From assembly GCF_000711955.1 (NCBI RefSeq), contig NZ_JONR01000064.1, positions 1 to 17,241 on the forward strand: 17,241 bases of DNA, in the 5' to 3' direction. The position numbers were made by a program, and so were the translations under genes. This stretch comes from Nevskia soli DSM 19509. Its GTDB lineage: Bacteria > Pseudomonadota > Gammaproteobacteria > Nevskiales > Nevskiaceae. Each line of letters opens with the position of its first letter. The stretch's first letter is position 1. The notes below the pieces were generated by a model. That model searched no databases and was not told the origin of the DNA. It was given only the letters and a program-made list of their open reading frames with translations. This document shows positions 1-7,741 of this stretch, piece after piece.

Positions 1-228
1 GCAACGCAGGTGCGATTCATTCTGTTACAGGCTCTTAGAGCGCTCCATGGACTCGAAGCCAGCCTGCCGGCGCGGCCCGTCTCTCCAGCCAGGTAGGGGG
101 TCCGCCTGCGCGCCCGTCTAAATGAACGACTGGGGCAGTTCGCCATTGGCGTTCCTTGCGCGGCCGCGATTCGCGGCTGCATGGCGCTTGCCCGGTCACA
201 AAAAACCACGACAGGAGCGGGCCCCATC

Positions 229-2259
229 ATGTTCAAGCGCTTCAGGTTCGGCAGCATGTTCGGGGGCAGCCTGCTCGGGGCCGCGCTGGCCCTGCTGGCG
301 GTGGTCGGCAGCGGCCCCGCCGACGCGGCGCCGGCCAAGGCGTTCCACATCGAAGAGGCCACTATCGCGCAGATCCAGTCCGCGATCCTCGACAAGCGCA
401 TCACCACCGAGCAGGTGGTGCGGCTCTATCTGGCGCGCATCAAGGCCTACAACGGCACCTGCGTGAAGCAGCCGCAGGGCCTGCTCGGCCCGATCGAGAC
501 CATTCCCCATGCGGGGCAGATCAATGCCCTGTCCACGCTCAACCTGCGCCCGGCGACGCGCAAGGCGCTGGGCTTCGACGAGCGCAAGGCGCGCAGCATG
601 ACGGATGCCGCCGATACCGATCCCAACATGCCCGACGCGCTGGAGACCGCCATCGCCCAGGACCGTGAATTCGCCAGGACCGGCAAGCTGGTCGGCCCCT
701 TGCAGGGCGTGGTGATGGCGTTCAAGGATCAGTACGACACCTTCGACATGCGCAGCACCTCCGGCGCCGACCCGTTCTACGCCAACGATCGCCCGCCGCA
801 CGACGCCACCTTCGTCAAGCGCCTGCGCGATGCCGGCGCCATCATCCTGGCCAAGGCCAATCTCGCCGAGTACGCCGACGGCGTGCCGCGCAGTTCCTTC
901 GGCGGCACCTTCTGCAATCCCTACGACACCGAGCGCAGCCCCAACGTCTCCAGCGCCGGCTCCGGCTCTTCGGTGGCGGCGAACTTCGTCACCTGCGCCA
1001 TCGCCGAGGAAACCGGCTCCTCGGTGCGCGGGCCGGCCGAGGCCAACAACGTCGTCGGCATGGCGCCGACGCAGGAGTTGATCAGCCGCGACGGCATGAT
1101 CCAGCAGGGCATCAATACCCGCGTCGGGCCGATCTGCCGCAACGTCGAGGACGTGGCCAAGATCCTCCAGGTCTACGCCGGCTACGATCCGAAGGACCCG
1201 TTCACCGTGTTCAGCATCGGCCGCATGCCGGCGCAGCCGTATCCCAGCTTCGCCACGGCCAAAAGCCTCAAGGGCCTGCGCATCGGCGTGGTGCGCGAAT
1301 ACATGAGCAAGAAGCTGTTCACGCCCGCCGAGGCCGAGACCATCGACATCGTCGGCCGCGCCGCCGACGATCTGCGCAAGCTCGGCGCCGACGTGGTCGA
1401 TCCGGGCCCGGAGGGCGAGCTGTTCACCGCCTGCCTGCGCACCTACGAGCCGGCGCTCGACAACGTGCTGTTCACCAGGCGCTTCCCGCAGCAGTTCCCG
1501 GTGGACGACAAGGGCAAGCCCGTCGGCGACCACATCGCCAGGCTGCTCGACATGACCATGGACCCCTCGCTGGTGCCACCGGACGTGAACATCCGCACCA
1601 TCGGCCAGGCCCAGGCGATCGGCGAGGCAAAGTTCGAGCTGGACTGGTACCTGCGCAAGCGCGGCGACGCCAACATCAAGAGCAACACCGACCTGGTCAA
1701 CAAGGCCAACTACTTCAGCGATCCCAAGTTCGCCTCGCAGAAGGAAGCGCGCGCCAACGCCGACAAGCCGATGGAATACAACACCGCCGAGCGCATGCTG
1801 CGCCGCTTCGCCGTGCAGCAGCTGATGCTCCAGTGCATGCAGGAGCAGAACCTCGACGCCCTGGTCTATCCCACCGCGGCGCAGCCGCCGGCCCGCATCG
1901 GCGCACCGGCCATCCCGCCGCTCAACGGCCGCAACAGCAACGTGGTGTGGAGCTTCCTCGGCAGCCAGGGCTTCCCCGCCATCACCGTGCCGGCCGGCTT
2001 CACCACCGAGGTCTACGACTGGGTGCGCGATCCTTCCGCGCCGCTGCCGCCGGAGAGCACCGGCGGCGGTCCCACCGGCACGCCGCGTGAAGGCACGCGC
2101 ATGACCGGCCCGTTCCCGGACAAGATGCCGGTGGGCGTGGACTTCGTCGGCCGCCCCTTCGCCGAGCCGGTGCTGTTCCGCATCGCCTCCGCTTACGAGG
2201 CCGCCACCCATCACCGCATGCCGCCGCCGGACTTCGGCCCGGTGACGGGCGAGCCTTAG
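229..2259 (+). CDS. Sec-exported amidase (amidase signature family)
   Basis: Amidase-signature hydrolase that should cleave a carboxamide to a carboxylate plus ammonia or an amine; the substrate cannot be read from sequence. The ATG at 229 is preferred because AGGAG lies at 213-217 and it opens a classic Sec signal peptide (basic MFKRFRF, hydrophobic stretch around residues 14-28, Ala-rich cleavage region near residues 31-36). An upstream in-frame ATG at 181 lacks this logic. The 676-residue protein carries the full triad: Lys166 in AFKDQ, cis-Ser241 in the Ser-Ser-Ala-Gly segment, and nucleophile Ser265 in ETGSSVRGPA. Spacing of 75 and 24 residues equals that of characterised family members. 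The usual GGSSGGS loop is altered to VSSAGSGS, and the protein is longer than the usual 450-550 residues, with an extra segment before the catalytic Lys and another near the C-terminus. It is convergent with the next gene. Family assignment is firm; periplasmic location is inferred from the signal peptide. Confidence 0.93.
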   Translation: MFKRFRFGSMFGGSLLGAALALLAVVGSGPADAAPAKAFHIEEATIAQIQSAILDKRITTEQVVRLYLARIKAYNGTCVKQPQGLLGPIETIPHAGQINALSTLNLRPATRKALGFDERKARSMTDAADTDPNMPDALETAIAQDREFARTGKLVGPLQGVVMAFKDQYDTFDMRSTSGADPFYANDRPPHDATFVKRLRDAGAIILAKANLAEYADGVPRSSFGGTFCNPYDTERSPNVSSAGSGSSVAANFVTCAIAEETGSSVRGPAEANNVVGMAPTQELISRDGMIQQGINTRVGPICRNVEDVAKILQVYAGYDPKDPFTVFSIGRMPAQPYPSFATAKSLKGLRIGVVREYMSKKLFTPAEAETIDIVGRAADDLRKLGADVVDPGPEGELFTACLRTYEPALDNVLFTRRFPQQFPVDDKGKPVGDHIARLLDMTMDPSLVPPDVNIRTIGQAQAIGEAKFELDWYLRKRGDANIKSNTDLVNKANYFSDPKFASQKEARANADKPMEYNTAERMLRRFAVQQLMLQCMQEQNLDALVYPTAAQPPARIGAPAIPPLNGRNSNVVWSFLGSQGFPAITVPAGFTTEVYDWVRDPSAPLPPESTGGGPTGTPREGTRMTGPFPDKMPVGVDFVGRPFAEPVLFRIASAYEAATHHRMPPPDFGPVTGEP

Positions 2260-2269
2260 GCGCTGAACC

Positions 2270-2302
2270 GCGGCGGCTTCCTTACAGGCAAGGGACCGCC
2301 GC
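2270..2302. terminator. Hairpin between two convergent genes, possible bidirectional terminator
   Basis: GCGGCGG (2270-2276) pairs with CCGCCGC (2296-2302). An inner CCTT/AAGG stem (2280-2283 with 2290-2293) continues it across a small bulge, closing on a six-base loop. It lies between the stop of the amidase and the stop of the convergent lipoprotein gene. There is no U-tract, so function as a terminator is only inferred from position and structure. Confidence 0.4.
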
Positions 2303-2332
2303 TCCGGCGCTGCCGCCCGGGTGCCGGATGCC

Positions 2333-3961
2333 TCAGCGCGAGTAGACGAACAGGCCGTTGTGCACGGGGCGCGCGCTGCAATTGATCGGCGGCGCGGTGA
2401 AGCCCGAGCAATTCGATACCACGCCGGCATGGCCGTTGTTCACGAACAGCGCCTTGAAATAGGCGTTGTTGGGACTGCCGCTGTCCCCCAGCACGGCCTG
2501 CACCGCCGGGGCCTGCGGATTGACCCACAGGGTGGCGTCACCCCCGTTGCCCAGTGCCAGGGCGCCATCGGACTTGGCGTAAGGGCTGAGGAAATACAGG
2601 CCCAGCATCCAGTCGTGCAGCCCCGCCTGGTTGTCCTCGCCGTCCATGTTGACGATGTGCAGGGTGAGCGTGCCGTCCGCGTTGTGCTGGAAGCCCGCGC
2701 CGCTGGCGCCGCCGATCTCGTAATTGTCCAGCGGCATGCCTTCCTCGGACTGCACCTGGTCGTAGACGAAGTGCCCCTCCTGGATCAGCAGCGGGCCGGC
2801 GCCGAGCGCCGATGCGGCGTCCTCGCTGGCGGATTGAAGCTGGCCGACATCGTCCTTGCTGGGCGAGGTGCGCCTGGCATCAGCCGCGGCCGGATAGAGG
2901 ATCAGCGTGCCGCGGTCGTTGGCCTCGTTGACGCCGCCGCAGGTGTAGGACTGGAAGGGCGTCGTCCGCCAGGATTTGGCGCGCTGGGCCTGGGCCAGGT
3001 AGATGATCGTATCGCCCATGTCGTCGGTCCAGGGCAGGCTGTCGCCCTGCGCGCAGGAGGGCAGGCCGTCGTCGCCCATCGGGCACTGCACCGGGGGCGG
3101 ATGGTTGAAGAACTTGTACTTGTCGCCGGCCGCCGAATAGCGCGGCAGGCAGATGTTGTCGTGCGTTTCGTTCTGCGCCCAGGCATCGACGCGGTAATCG
3201 TAGCCGCCGTTGATGCCGGCGATGGCGTTTCCGGGCATGGCATCCGACTTGTCGCGCAGCATCAGATTGAGCGGCTGCACATAGCGCCCCAGCCAGGGAT
3301 AACTCGGGGCGCTGGAAGTGCCCCAGTTGTAGTTCTGGAAGGCAACCGCGGGCTCCACGTCCACGCTGCCGTAAGTCACGTCGAGCTGATTGACCGCGTA
3401 TTTCGGGCTGGTGTAGCTGATGGTCTGTCCCAGCAGGCCCTTGTAGGCGATGGTGAAGGCGCAGGCATAGCGATGCCAGACCACGGCGCCGTCGATTCCC
3501 GGCTGCAATTGCACCGGGAACGCCAGCGACTTGCCGCTGGCGGTAGGGTCGGTCAGGTCTTCGCTGCAACTGAAGGCGATCCGTTTCAGGATGGTGCCGC
3601 GCTCCTGCTCGCTCACCGCCGCGAAATAGGGATGCAGCACGTTCTCGAAGGTCTTGCTTGCGGCGGTGAGGTAGTCCGACTGGCCATAGATCAGGCTCAG
3701 CAGCGCGGCCAGATCGACTTCCTTGACCAGCAGGTCCACCGGCGAGCTGGAGCTGCCGGAGCCCGAACTTCCCGAGCCCGAACTGCCGGAAGATCCCGAG
3801 GAGGAGCTGCCCGAGCCCGAGCTGCTCGAACTGCTGGAACTGCTGGAACTGGAACCCGAACTGCCGGAGCCGCTTCCATCCGGGGAACCGGTGGAGGAAG
3901 AGCAGCCGGTCAGCGCCCACAGCACCGAGACAATCGATCCAAGCAATATAAAGCGACGCAT
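2333..3961 (-). CDS. Lipoprotein with Ser/Gly linker and phosphodiester-glycosidase-like (NAGPA/DUF2233-type) domain
   Basis: Predicted outer-envelope lipoprotein of 542 residues. The N-terminus is a lipoprotein signal ending in the lipobox LTGC (Cys20). It is followed by an almost pure Ser/Gly linker, residues 21-73, including a run of 12 serines. The remainder has the landmarks of the NAGPA/phosphodiester glycosidase family in order: INGGYD near residue 250, GAGPLLIQEG near 387, DGTLTLHIVNMDG near 429, and GALALGNGGDATLWV near 466, where family members usually show LNLDGGGS. Six or more cysteines in the globular part suggest disulfides. The assignment rests on these motifs, not on an alignment, and the normally conserved DGGGS is altered, so activity is doubtful. 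ATG at 3961 is preferred because GGGGA lies a few bases upstream; ATG at 3967 (two more residues) is also possible. It is divergent from the beta-helix gene. Confidence 0.8.
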   Translation of the reverse strand: MRRFILLGSIVSVLWALTGCSSSTGSPDGSGSGSSGSSSSSSSSSSSSGSGSSSSGSSGSSGSGSSGSGSSSSPVDLLVKEVDLAALLSLIYGQSDYLTAASKTFENVLHPYFAAVSEQERGTILKRIAFSCSEDLTDPTASGKSLAFPVQLQPGIDGAVVWHRYACAFTIAYKGLLGQTISYTSPKYAVNQLDVTYGSVDVEPAVAFQNYNWGTSSAPSYPWLGRYVQPLNLMLRDKSDAMPGNAIAGINGGYDYRVDAWAQNETHDNICLPRYSAAGDKYKFFNHPPPVQCPMGDDGLPSCAQGDSLPWTDDMGDTIIYLAQAQRAKSWRTTPFQSYTCGGVNEANDRGTLILYPAAADARRTSPSKDDVGQLQSASEDAASALGAGPLLIQEGHFVYDQVQSEEGMPLDNYEIGGASGAGFQHNADGTLTLHIVNMDGEDNQAGLHDWMLGLYFLSPYAKSDGALALGNGGDATLWVNPQAPAVQAVLGDSGSPNNAYFKALFVNNGHAGVVSNCSGFTAPPINCSARPVHNGLFVYSR

Positions 3962-4347
3962 GTCCATCCCCGAGTTTGTTCCCTTGTTGCCCAGCCCCCT
4001 TTTTATTTGCCTCAGGGAGCCGGTGAATCGCCGAGGATACGGCCCCGATGTTGCGGCAACATTGCGCCCGCGCCGCGGTACGGCAATTCTTCAAGGAAAG
4101 TAGGCGAGGCGATGGCGTCCCGTGCCCACCGGTGGTCGATCCGCTCGGGCGGATGAAGCCTGCCCACTTCTGCGCCTGCCTTGCTGCAACCCGTCGGGGC
4201 GATGCCTGTCGCAGGGCCGGTTGCGTTGGTTTTATCGCTTGTGGCATCGTCATGGAAACACGCGCAGCGCAAGACCGCTTTCGTCACGGCCTCATCGAAG
4301 GGCCGGCCGTAGAGCTCGCTGCAACCATGACGGCACGGGGAGACAAC
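3962..4347. other. Intergenic region between divergent lipoprotein and beta-helix genes
   Basis: This 386-base stretch must carry the leaders and promoters of both divergent genes. It has a pyrimidine/T-rich segment around 3999-4009 and no convincing -35/-10 pair or palindrome. Open frames crossing it have no ribosome site or protein-like composition, and I see no gene in it. Confidence 0.5.
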
Positions 4348-5997
4348 ATGCTGGGGAAATCGAACGGAACGCATCGGCCGCACGGGCGCGCGCGCAAACC
4401 GACGTTGCGGCGGTGCGGGGCGGCCCTTGCGGCCGTGGGCCTGGCGAGCGTGGCGGGGCCTGCCGCGGCCGCGTCGTATTACGTCGACGCGGTCGCGGGT
4501 TCCGACAGCGCGGCGGGAACGAGTGCCGCAACAGCCTGGAAGACGCTGGCGAAGGTGAATGCGAAGACCTTTGCCGCCGGCGACCGGATCCTGTTCCATA
4601 CCGGTCAGCGCTGGGCCGGGCAACTGCATCCGCTGGGTTCGGGCGCATCCGGCAACCCGATCACGCTGACGAGCTACGGTTCGGGCGCGCTACCGATCAT
4701 CGACGGCAGCTCACTGGCAAGCGGCGGCGCGATCTACCTGCACAACCAGAAGTACTGGACCATCGACGGCTTCGAGGTGACCAGCCACTCCGCCGTGAAC
4801 AATGTCGGCACCACGGCGGCGCCGGGCGTCAATCGCAGCGGCATCTTCGTCGACAACTCCGGCGGCGGCACGCTCAGCGGCATCACCATCCGCAACAACC
4901 ACGTGCACGACGTCAACGGCTGTTTCATCTGCAGCGGCGCCGACGCGCACAACAACGGCGGCATCGCCGTGACCGCGGACCTGATGAGCCCGCTGTCCCT
5001 GGGCTCCGACAGCTACAACGGCGTGGTGATCGAAAACAACGTCGTCAGCAGGGTCGGCCGCACCGGCATCGTCTTCGACGATTACTCCACCGGCCTGCTC
5101 TACTTCCTCAACCTCGCGGCATTGAGCAAGAACGTGACGGTCCACGGCAACACCCTGGACACCATCGACAGCGACGGCATCGTCGTCTCCGGCTCGCAGA
5201 ACAATCTCATCGATCACAATATCGTCGGCCATGCCGGGCTCGTGACGGTCGCCGGCTCGACCGAGCCCTCGTCCGCGGGTATCTGGACGACCAGGTCGAA
5301 GAACACGATCATCGAGTACAACGAGGCCTACGGCGTCCTCACGCAAACGACCGACGGGCAGGGCTTCGATTCGGACCTCGTCGCCTCGAACGTGACCGTG
5401 CAATACAACTACAGCCATGACAACCAGGGCGGCTTCATGCTGATGGAAGGCGGCCCGCTCGCCGGCAGCGGGCTGGTCGTGCGCTACAACCTGAGCGTGA
5501 ACGACGGCTGGGGCGGCGCCAAGGGCGTGTTCACCTTCGCCGAGGGCGTGCCGCAGAACACCTCGATCTACAACAACACGGTCTACGTCGCCGCCGGGCT
5601 GACGTCGAATCTCACCTACTGCGACGGCTGGAACGGCATTTACAACAGGCAGACATGGAATTTCCGCAACAACCTCGTCGCGAATTTCGGCTCCGGCGGC
5701 TACAACTCGCCATCCGGCCCGACCACCACGATCGATCACAACCTGTTCTACGGCAATCACCCGGCGAGCGAGCCGGCCGACGCCTACAAGCTCACCGGCG
5801 ATCCGCAGTTCATCGCGGCGTCCGCGGCGGCGCCGTATGGAATCGGACTGGTATCGGGCTATCAGGTGTACGGCAGCTCGCCCGCGGTCTCGAGCGGAGT
5901 GCTGGTTTCCGGCAATGGCGGCCAGGACTATTTCGGCCGGCCCGTATCGGCGACGGCAGCGCCGACGCGCGGGTTTTACGAAGGCGTGAATGACTGA
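4348..5997 (+). CDS. Secreted right-handed parallel beta-helix repeat protein
   Basis: A 549-residue exported protein. The ATG at 4348 follows GGGGAGA (4337-4343) at good spacing; ATG 4327 is a weaker alternative, and the frame open back to 4048 has no start logic. The N-terminus is long and basic (ending KPTLRRC), then hydrophobic, with a likely cleavage after AGPAAA near residue 41. The mature start SYYVDAVAGSDSAAG, then ATAWKTLAKVNA, AAGDRILF and PITLTSYG, is the typical N-cap of secreted beta-helix proteins. After it come many parallel beta-helix rungs with the pattern hydrophobic-x-hydrophobic-x-N-N (for example GITIRNNHVHDVNG, VVIENNVVSRVGRTG, VTVHGNTLDTIDSDG, NVTVQYNYSHDNQGG). Such folds include polysaccharide lyases, pectinases and adhesins. 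No catalytic residues can be assigned, so a carbohydrate-binding or cleaving role is only inferred. It ends 66 bases from the convergent next gene. Confidence 0.88.
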   Translation: MLGKSNGTHRPHGRARKPTLRRCGAALAAVGLASVAGPAAAASYYVDAVAGSDSAAGTSAATAWKTLAKVNAKTFAAGDRILFHTGQRWAGQLHPLGSGASGNPITLTSYGSGALPIIDGSSLASGGAIYLHNQKYWTIDGFEVTSHSAVNNVGTTAAPGVNRSGIFVDNSGGGTLSGITIRNNHVHDVNGCFICSGADAHNNGGIAVTADLMSPLSLGSDSYNGVVIENNVVSRVGRTGIVFDDYSTGLLYFLNLAALSKNVTVHGNTLDTIDSDGIVVSGSQNNLIDHNIVGHAGLVTVAGSTEPSSAGIWTTRSKNTIIEYNEAYGVLTQTTDGQGFDSDLVASNVTVQYNYSHDNQGGFMLMEGGPLAGSGLVVRYNLSVNDGWGGAKGVFTFAEGVPQNTSIYNNTVYVAAGLTSNLTYCDGWNGIYNRQTWNFRNNLVANFGSGGYNSPSGPTTTIDHNLFYGNHPASEPADAYKLTGDPQFIAASAAAPYGIGLVSGYQVYGSSPAVSSGVLVSGNGGQDYFGRPVSATAAPTRGFYEGVND

Positions 5998-6063
5998 GAA
6001 GGCGAAGCCGGAACAGCCCATTCACAGGGCGCGTGCACCGGCTTCAATGCCCGGCACGAACCG

Positions 6064-6444
6064 TCAGCTATAGGTCGAGTCGATGCTGTCGGTGGTTCGC
6101 CGATGTTCATAGACGAAGTTGCTGCGCGCGCGCTGCCGGATTCGATATAGAACGACGTCGTCCATCCAGGCTTGCTCGGCCGCATCGGGCTGTGCTTTTG
6201 CGGACAGGCGATCCGCGCCGTTCTTGGTCAGCTCAATATAGGCCCGGGGCTCAAACAGGCATACATTGATGATGCCGGCGTCTTCGAGATCGCGCAGGCA
6301 GCATTGCAGGTCGGAAGCGCGTAGTCCCGTGCCTTCCCAGGCTTGCTGCATTGTTTCCATCCCGATGCATACGCCCTCACAGATCTGCCGCTCCCGCAGG
6401 ATGTGAAACAAGGCCCTGGATATGATGTCCGGCGTAACGTTCAT
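6064..6444 (-). CDS. Small protein with one W-x2-TGLR-x2-D domain, paralogue of the divergent neighbour
   Basis: I do not recognise this 126-residue protein as a named family. It aligns over its whole length with the N-terminal half of the divergent gene at 6822-7538: RALFHILRE against RALLNTFRS, AWEGTGLRASD (residues 35-45) against AWHATGLRSSD, YIELTKNGADRL against VLELNDVGMAEL, and near the end VVLYRIRQRARS against VSLTRLRMRHRS. Predicted short helices followed by a two-strand wing would suit a winged-helix DNA-binding fold; that is inference. The frame stays open to a TTG at 6525, but ATG 6444 is chosen because the paralogue starts at the equivalent residue and a candidate promoter at 6497-6525 would place the transcript start downstream of the earlier codons. 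The ribosome site is weak. The C-terminus is basic, then Ser/Thr/Asp rich. Confidence 0.75.
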   Translation of the reverse strand: MNVTPDIISRALFHILRERQICEGVCIGMETMQQAWEGTGLRASDLQCCLRDLEDAGIINVCLFEPRAYIELTKNGADRLSAKAQPDAAEQAWMDDVVLYRIRQRARSNFVYEHRRTTDSIDSTYS

Positions 6445-6496
6445 GCGAGGTTCTCGTGGAAACATGGCGTGAATCAGCCTTGCATATGCTCCGGAA

Positions 6497-6525
6497 AACA
6501 TACTCCCAGCCTTGCCGACATTCAA
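6497..6525 (-). promoter_or_regulatory. Candidate sigma70-type promoter for the gene at 6064-6444
   Basis: On the minus strand TTGAAT (6525-6520) and TATGTT (6502-6497) are separated by exactly 17 bases. Each hexamer matches the sigma70 consensus at four of six positions. The predicted transcript would begin near 6490, giving a leader of roughly 45 bases to the ATG at 6444. Its -35 box is one arm of the palindrome at 6520-6539. The match is only moderate, so this is a prediction. Confidence 0.4.
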
Positions 6526-6539
6526 AATGACATTTGAAT
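6520..6539. promoter_or_regulatory. Operator-like palindrome in the divergent intergenic region
   Basis: ATTCAAA (6520-6526) and TTTGAAT (6533-6539) form a perfect 7-bp inverted repeat around the 6-base spacer ATGACA. The AT-rich arms contrast with the surrounding GC-rich DNA. The element overlaps the -35 box of a candidate promoter reading toward 6444, an arrangement typical of a repressor or autoregulator site. Which protein binds it, if any, is unknown; the flanking TGLR-domain proteins are obvious candidates by location only. Confidence 0.4.
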
Positions 6540-6821
6540 CATCCGGCAGAAATGGTGCGCGAGGCGCATATGGATTGATGCACCCTCGATCGCGGCGAGG
6601 GATCAGGCGTAAGATCGGCTCGGATCGCGAGGTCTCGTCGGACCTGGGCGCGTCGGTCGTCGGGGCGATGCCCTTCCGGGGAGATCGAGTCGATCAGTGA
6701 TTCCGCAAATCCGGCCGGCGCGAACGAGAGCAGCCTTCGGCCTGGAAGCAAGGTGGAAGGCAATGTCGTCGTGGGGGCGGCATCGCAATGGTTATCGCGC
6801 CGCGCGAAGGTAAGGGGGCAC

Positions 6822-7538
6822 ATGCGCATCTATCAGAGCACACTCAAAAGGGCCCTGTTGAATACATTCAGGTCGGAATTCCAATGTTCCAACGCCGTAC
6901 GAATGGAGGATCTCAGGCGCGCCTGGCATGCGACCGGCCTGCGCAGCAGCGATTTTTCCGACGCCGTAATGGCGCTGCTGGACGATGGGGCGGCGCGCAA
7001 GACCGACGTGAATGGACAGAGCGTTCTGGAACTCAACGACGTCGGCATGGCGGAACTGAGGCGGCCGACACCCATGTCGGCAGGCGTCATTGTGGAGCGG
7101 ATGATCGATCAGGTGTCATTGACGCGATTGCGCATGCGGCATCGTTCCGTCGTCCGCAGCCGCAATTCCAGAGCGGCGCGAGCGGAAGCCGCCGGCCGTG
7201 ATGGCACGAACCGCAGATTGGCGCGAGTAACGTCGGCCATCCGCCTGGCGGCATGCAAACTCCTGGCTGCCCGGCGCATGACCGTCGGTGATTTTGTCGC
7301 CGAGGCAATGCTCATCGACGATTGGAAGGCCACAGGGCTGCGGGGCCTGGACTTCACCTTGGCCCTTGGCGGCTTGGCGCAAGAGGGGGTCCTTTTCGTG
7401 GCGGGAAGCGAGGACTGCCCCATCATCGTTCTGAAAAGACCGCTGCCTCGAAGCTTCCGTTTGGACGATCGTTTCTTCCTCCTCAAGGCAAGGCGCCGCC
7501 GGCGATCTTCCAGGCCATCAGAGGAGCGCCGTGCGTAG
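6822..7538 (+). CDS. Two-domain W-x2-TGLR-x2-D protein, paralogue of the divergent neighbour
   Basis: Unrecognised 238-residue protein with an internal duplication. Residues 1-115 align full length with the 126-residue divergent gene (AWHATGLRSSD at 34-44). Residues about 131-222 contain a second, more diverged copy (DWKATGLRGLD at 167-177). The central linker (112-135) and the extreme C-terminus (RRRRRSSRPSEERRA, 224-238) are strongly basic, which would suit nucleic-acid binding, but no named motif supports that. ATG 6822 is preferred over an upstream in-frame ATG at 6753 because it follows purine-rich AAGG/AAGGGGG sequence (6807-6818) and matches the start of the paralogue. A short hairpin GGCAGG/CCTGCC (7538-7554) begins at the last base of the stop codon. 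Base composition is a little less GC-rich than the enzyme genes. A tandem winged-helix regulator is a possible reading, not established. Confidence 0.78.
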   Translation: MRIYQSTLKRALLNTFRSEFQCSNAVRMEDLRRAWHATGLRSSDFSDAVMALLDDGAARKTDVNGQSVLELNDVGMAELRRPTPMSAGVIVERMIDQVSLTRLRMRHRSVVRSRNSRAARAEAAGRDGTNRRLARVTSAIRLAACKLLAARRMTVGDFVAEAMLIDDWKATGLRGLDFTLALGGLAQEGVLFVAGSEDCPIIVLKRPLPRSFRLDDRFFLLKARRRRRSSRPSEERRA

Positions 7539-7621
7539 GCAGGGTAGGCCTGCCAGCCTGTCCGGTCGCGCTGCATTCGCATTGTCAGTTCATGCGCTCG
7601 CCAATTTCTTCAGCGAACGTT

Positions 7622-7695
7622 GCCCGGATGGAACGAAGTGAATTCCGGGGTTGTAGCTCGGGCAAATCCCGGATTCCGTTTCACTCCATCCGGGC
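7622..7695. repeat. REP-like imperfect palindrome, family 1
   Basis: Two 28-base arms, 7622-7649 and 7668-7695, are inverted copies matching at 22 of 28 positions, with strictly conserved outer GCCCGGATGGA/TCCATCCGGGC and inner CCGGG/CCCGG. The spacer is 18 bases. Its CCCGGAT...ATCCGGG ends resemble repetitive extragenic palindromes common in intergenic DNA of Proteobacteria. It lies just after the stop of the TGLR-domain gene and may act as a transcript-end structure. Confidence 0.75.
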
Positions 7696-7741
7696 TACGC
7701 TTGCTGCCTTTATTGGTGATTGTTCGAAGCTCTAGTGAACG

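Larger units (their letters stand above)
6445..6821. other. Divergent intergenic region of the TGLR-domain gene pair
   Basis: This 377-base stretch separates the starts of two divergent paralogues. It contains the palindrome at 6520-6539, the candidate promoter reading left, and a short GCATATGC palindrome (6482-6489). No clear promoter for the rightward gene was found; its leader is GC-rich. Open frames here overlap both strands and are not protein-like. Confidence 0.5.

Noticed and set aside
1..228. Possible C-terminal end of an upstream gene at the left edge
   Set aside because: Frames ending at about 96 and 121 have no protein-like composition or recognisable tail; treated as leader DNA of the amidase.
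196..2430. A 744-codon open frame on the minus strand across the first amidase
   Set aside because: It is antisense to a gene with a complete amidase triad; the His/Arg/Gly/Ala-rich product and lack of a ribosome site mark it as a GC-rich shadow frame.
3723..4103. Plus-strand frame encoding a Glu-Leu-Pro repeat
   Set aside because: It is the exact antisense of the Ser/Gly linker; the repeat follows from the linker codons.
2321..4156. A 611-codon plus-strand frame opposite the lipoprotein gene
   Set aside because: The minus strand has a lipobox, linker and family motifs; the plus-strand product is Val/Ala/Gly/Arg-rich low-complexity sequence with no start signal.
4711..6021. A 436-codon minus-strand frame opposite the beta-helix gene
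   Set aside because: Ala/Val/Asp-rich shadow of a clear beta-helix protein with signal peptide and ribosome site.
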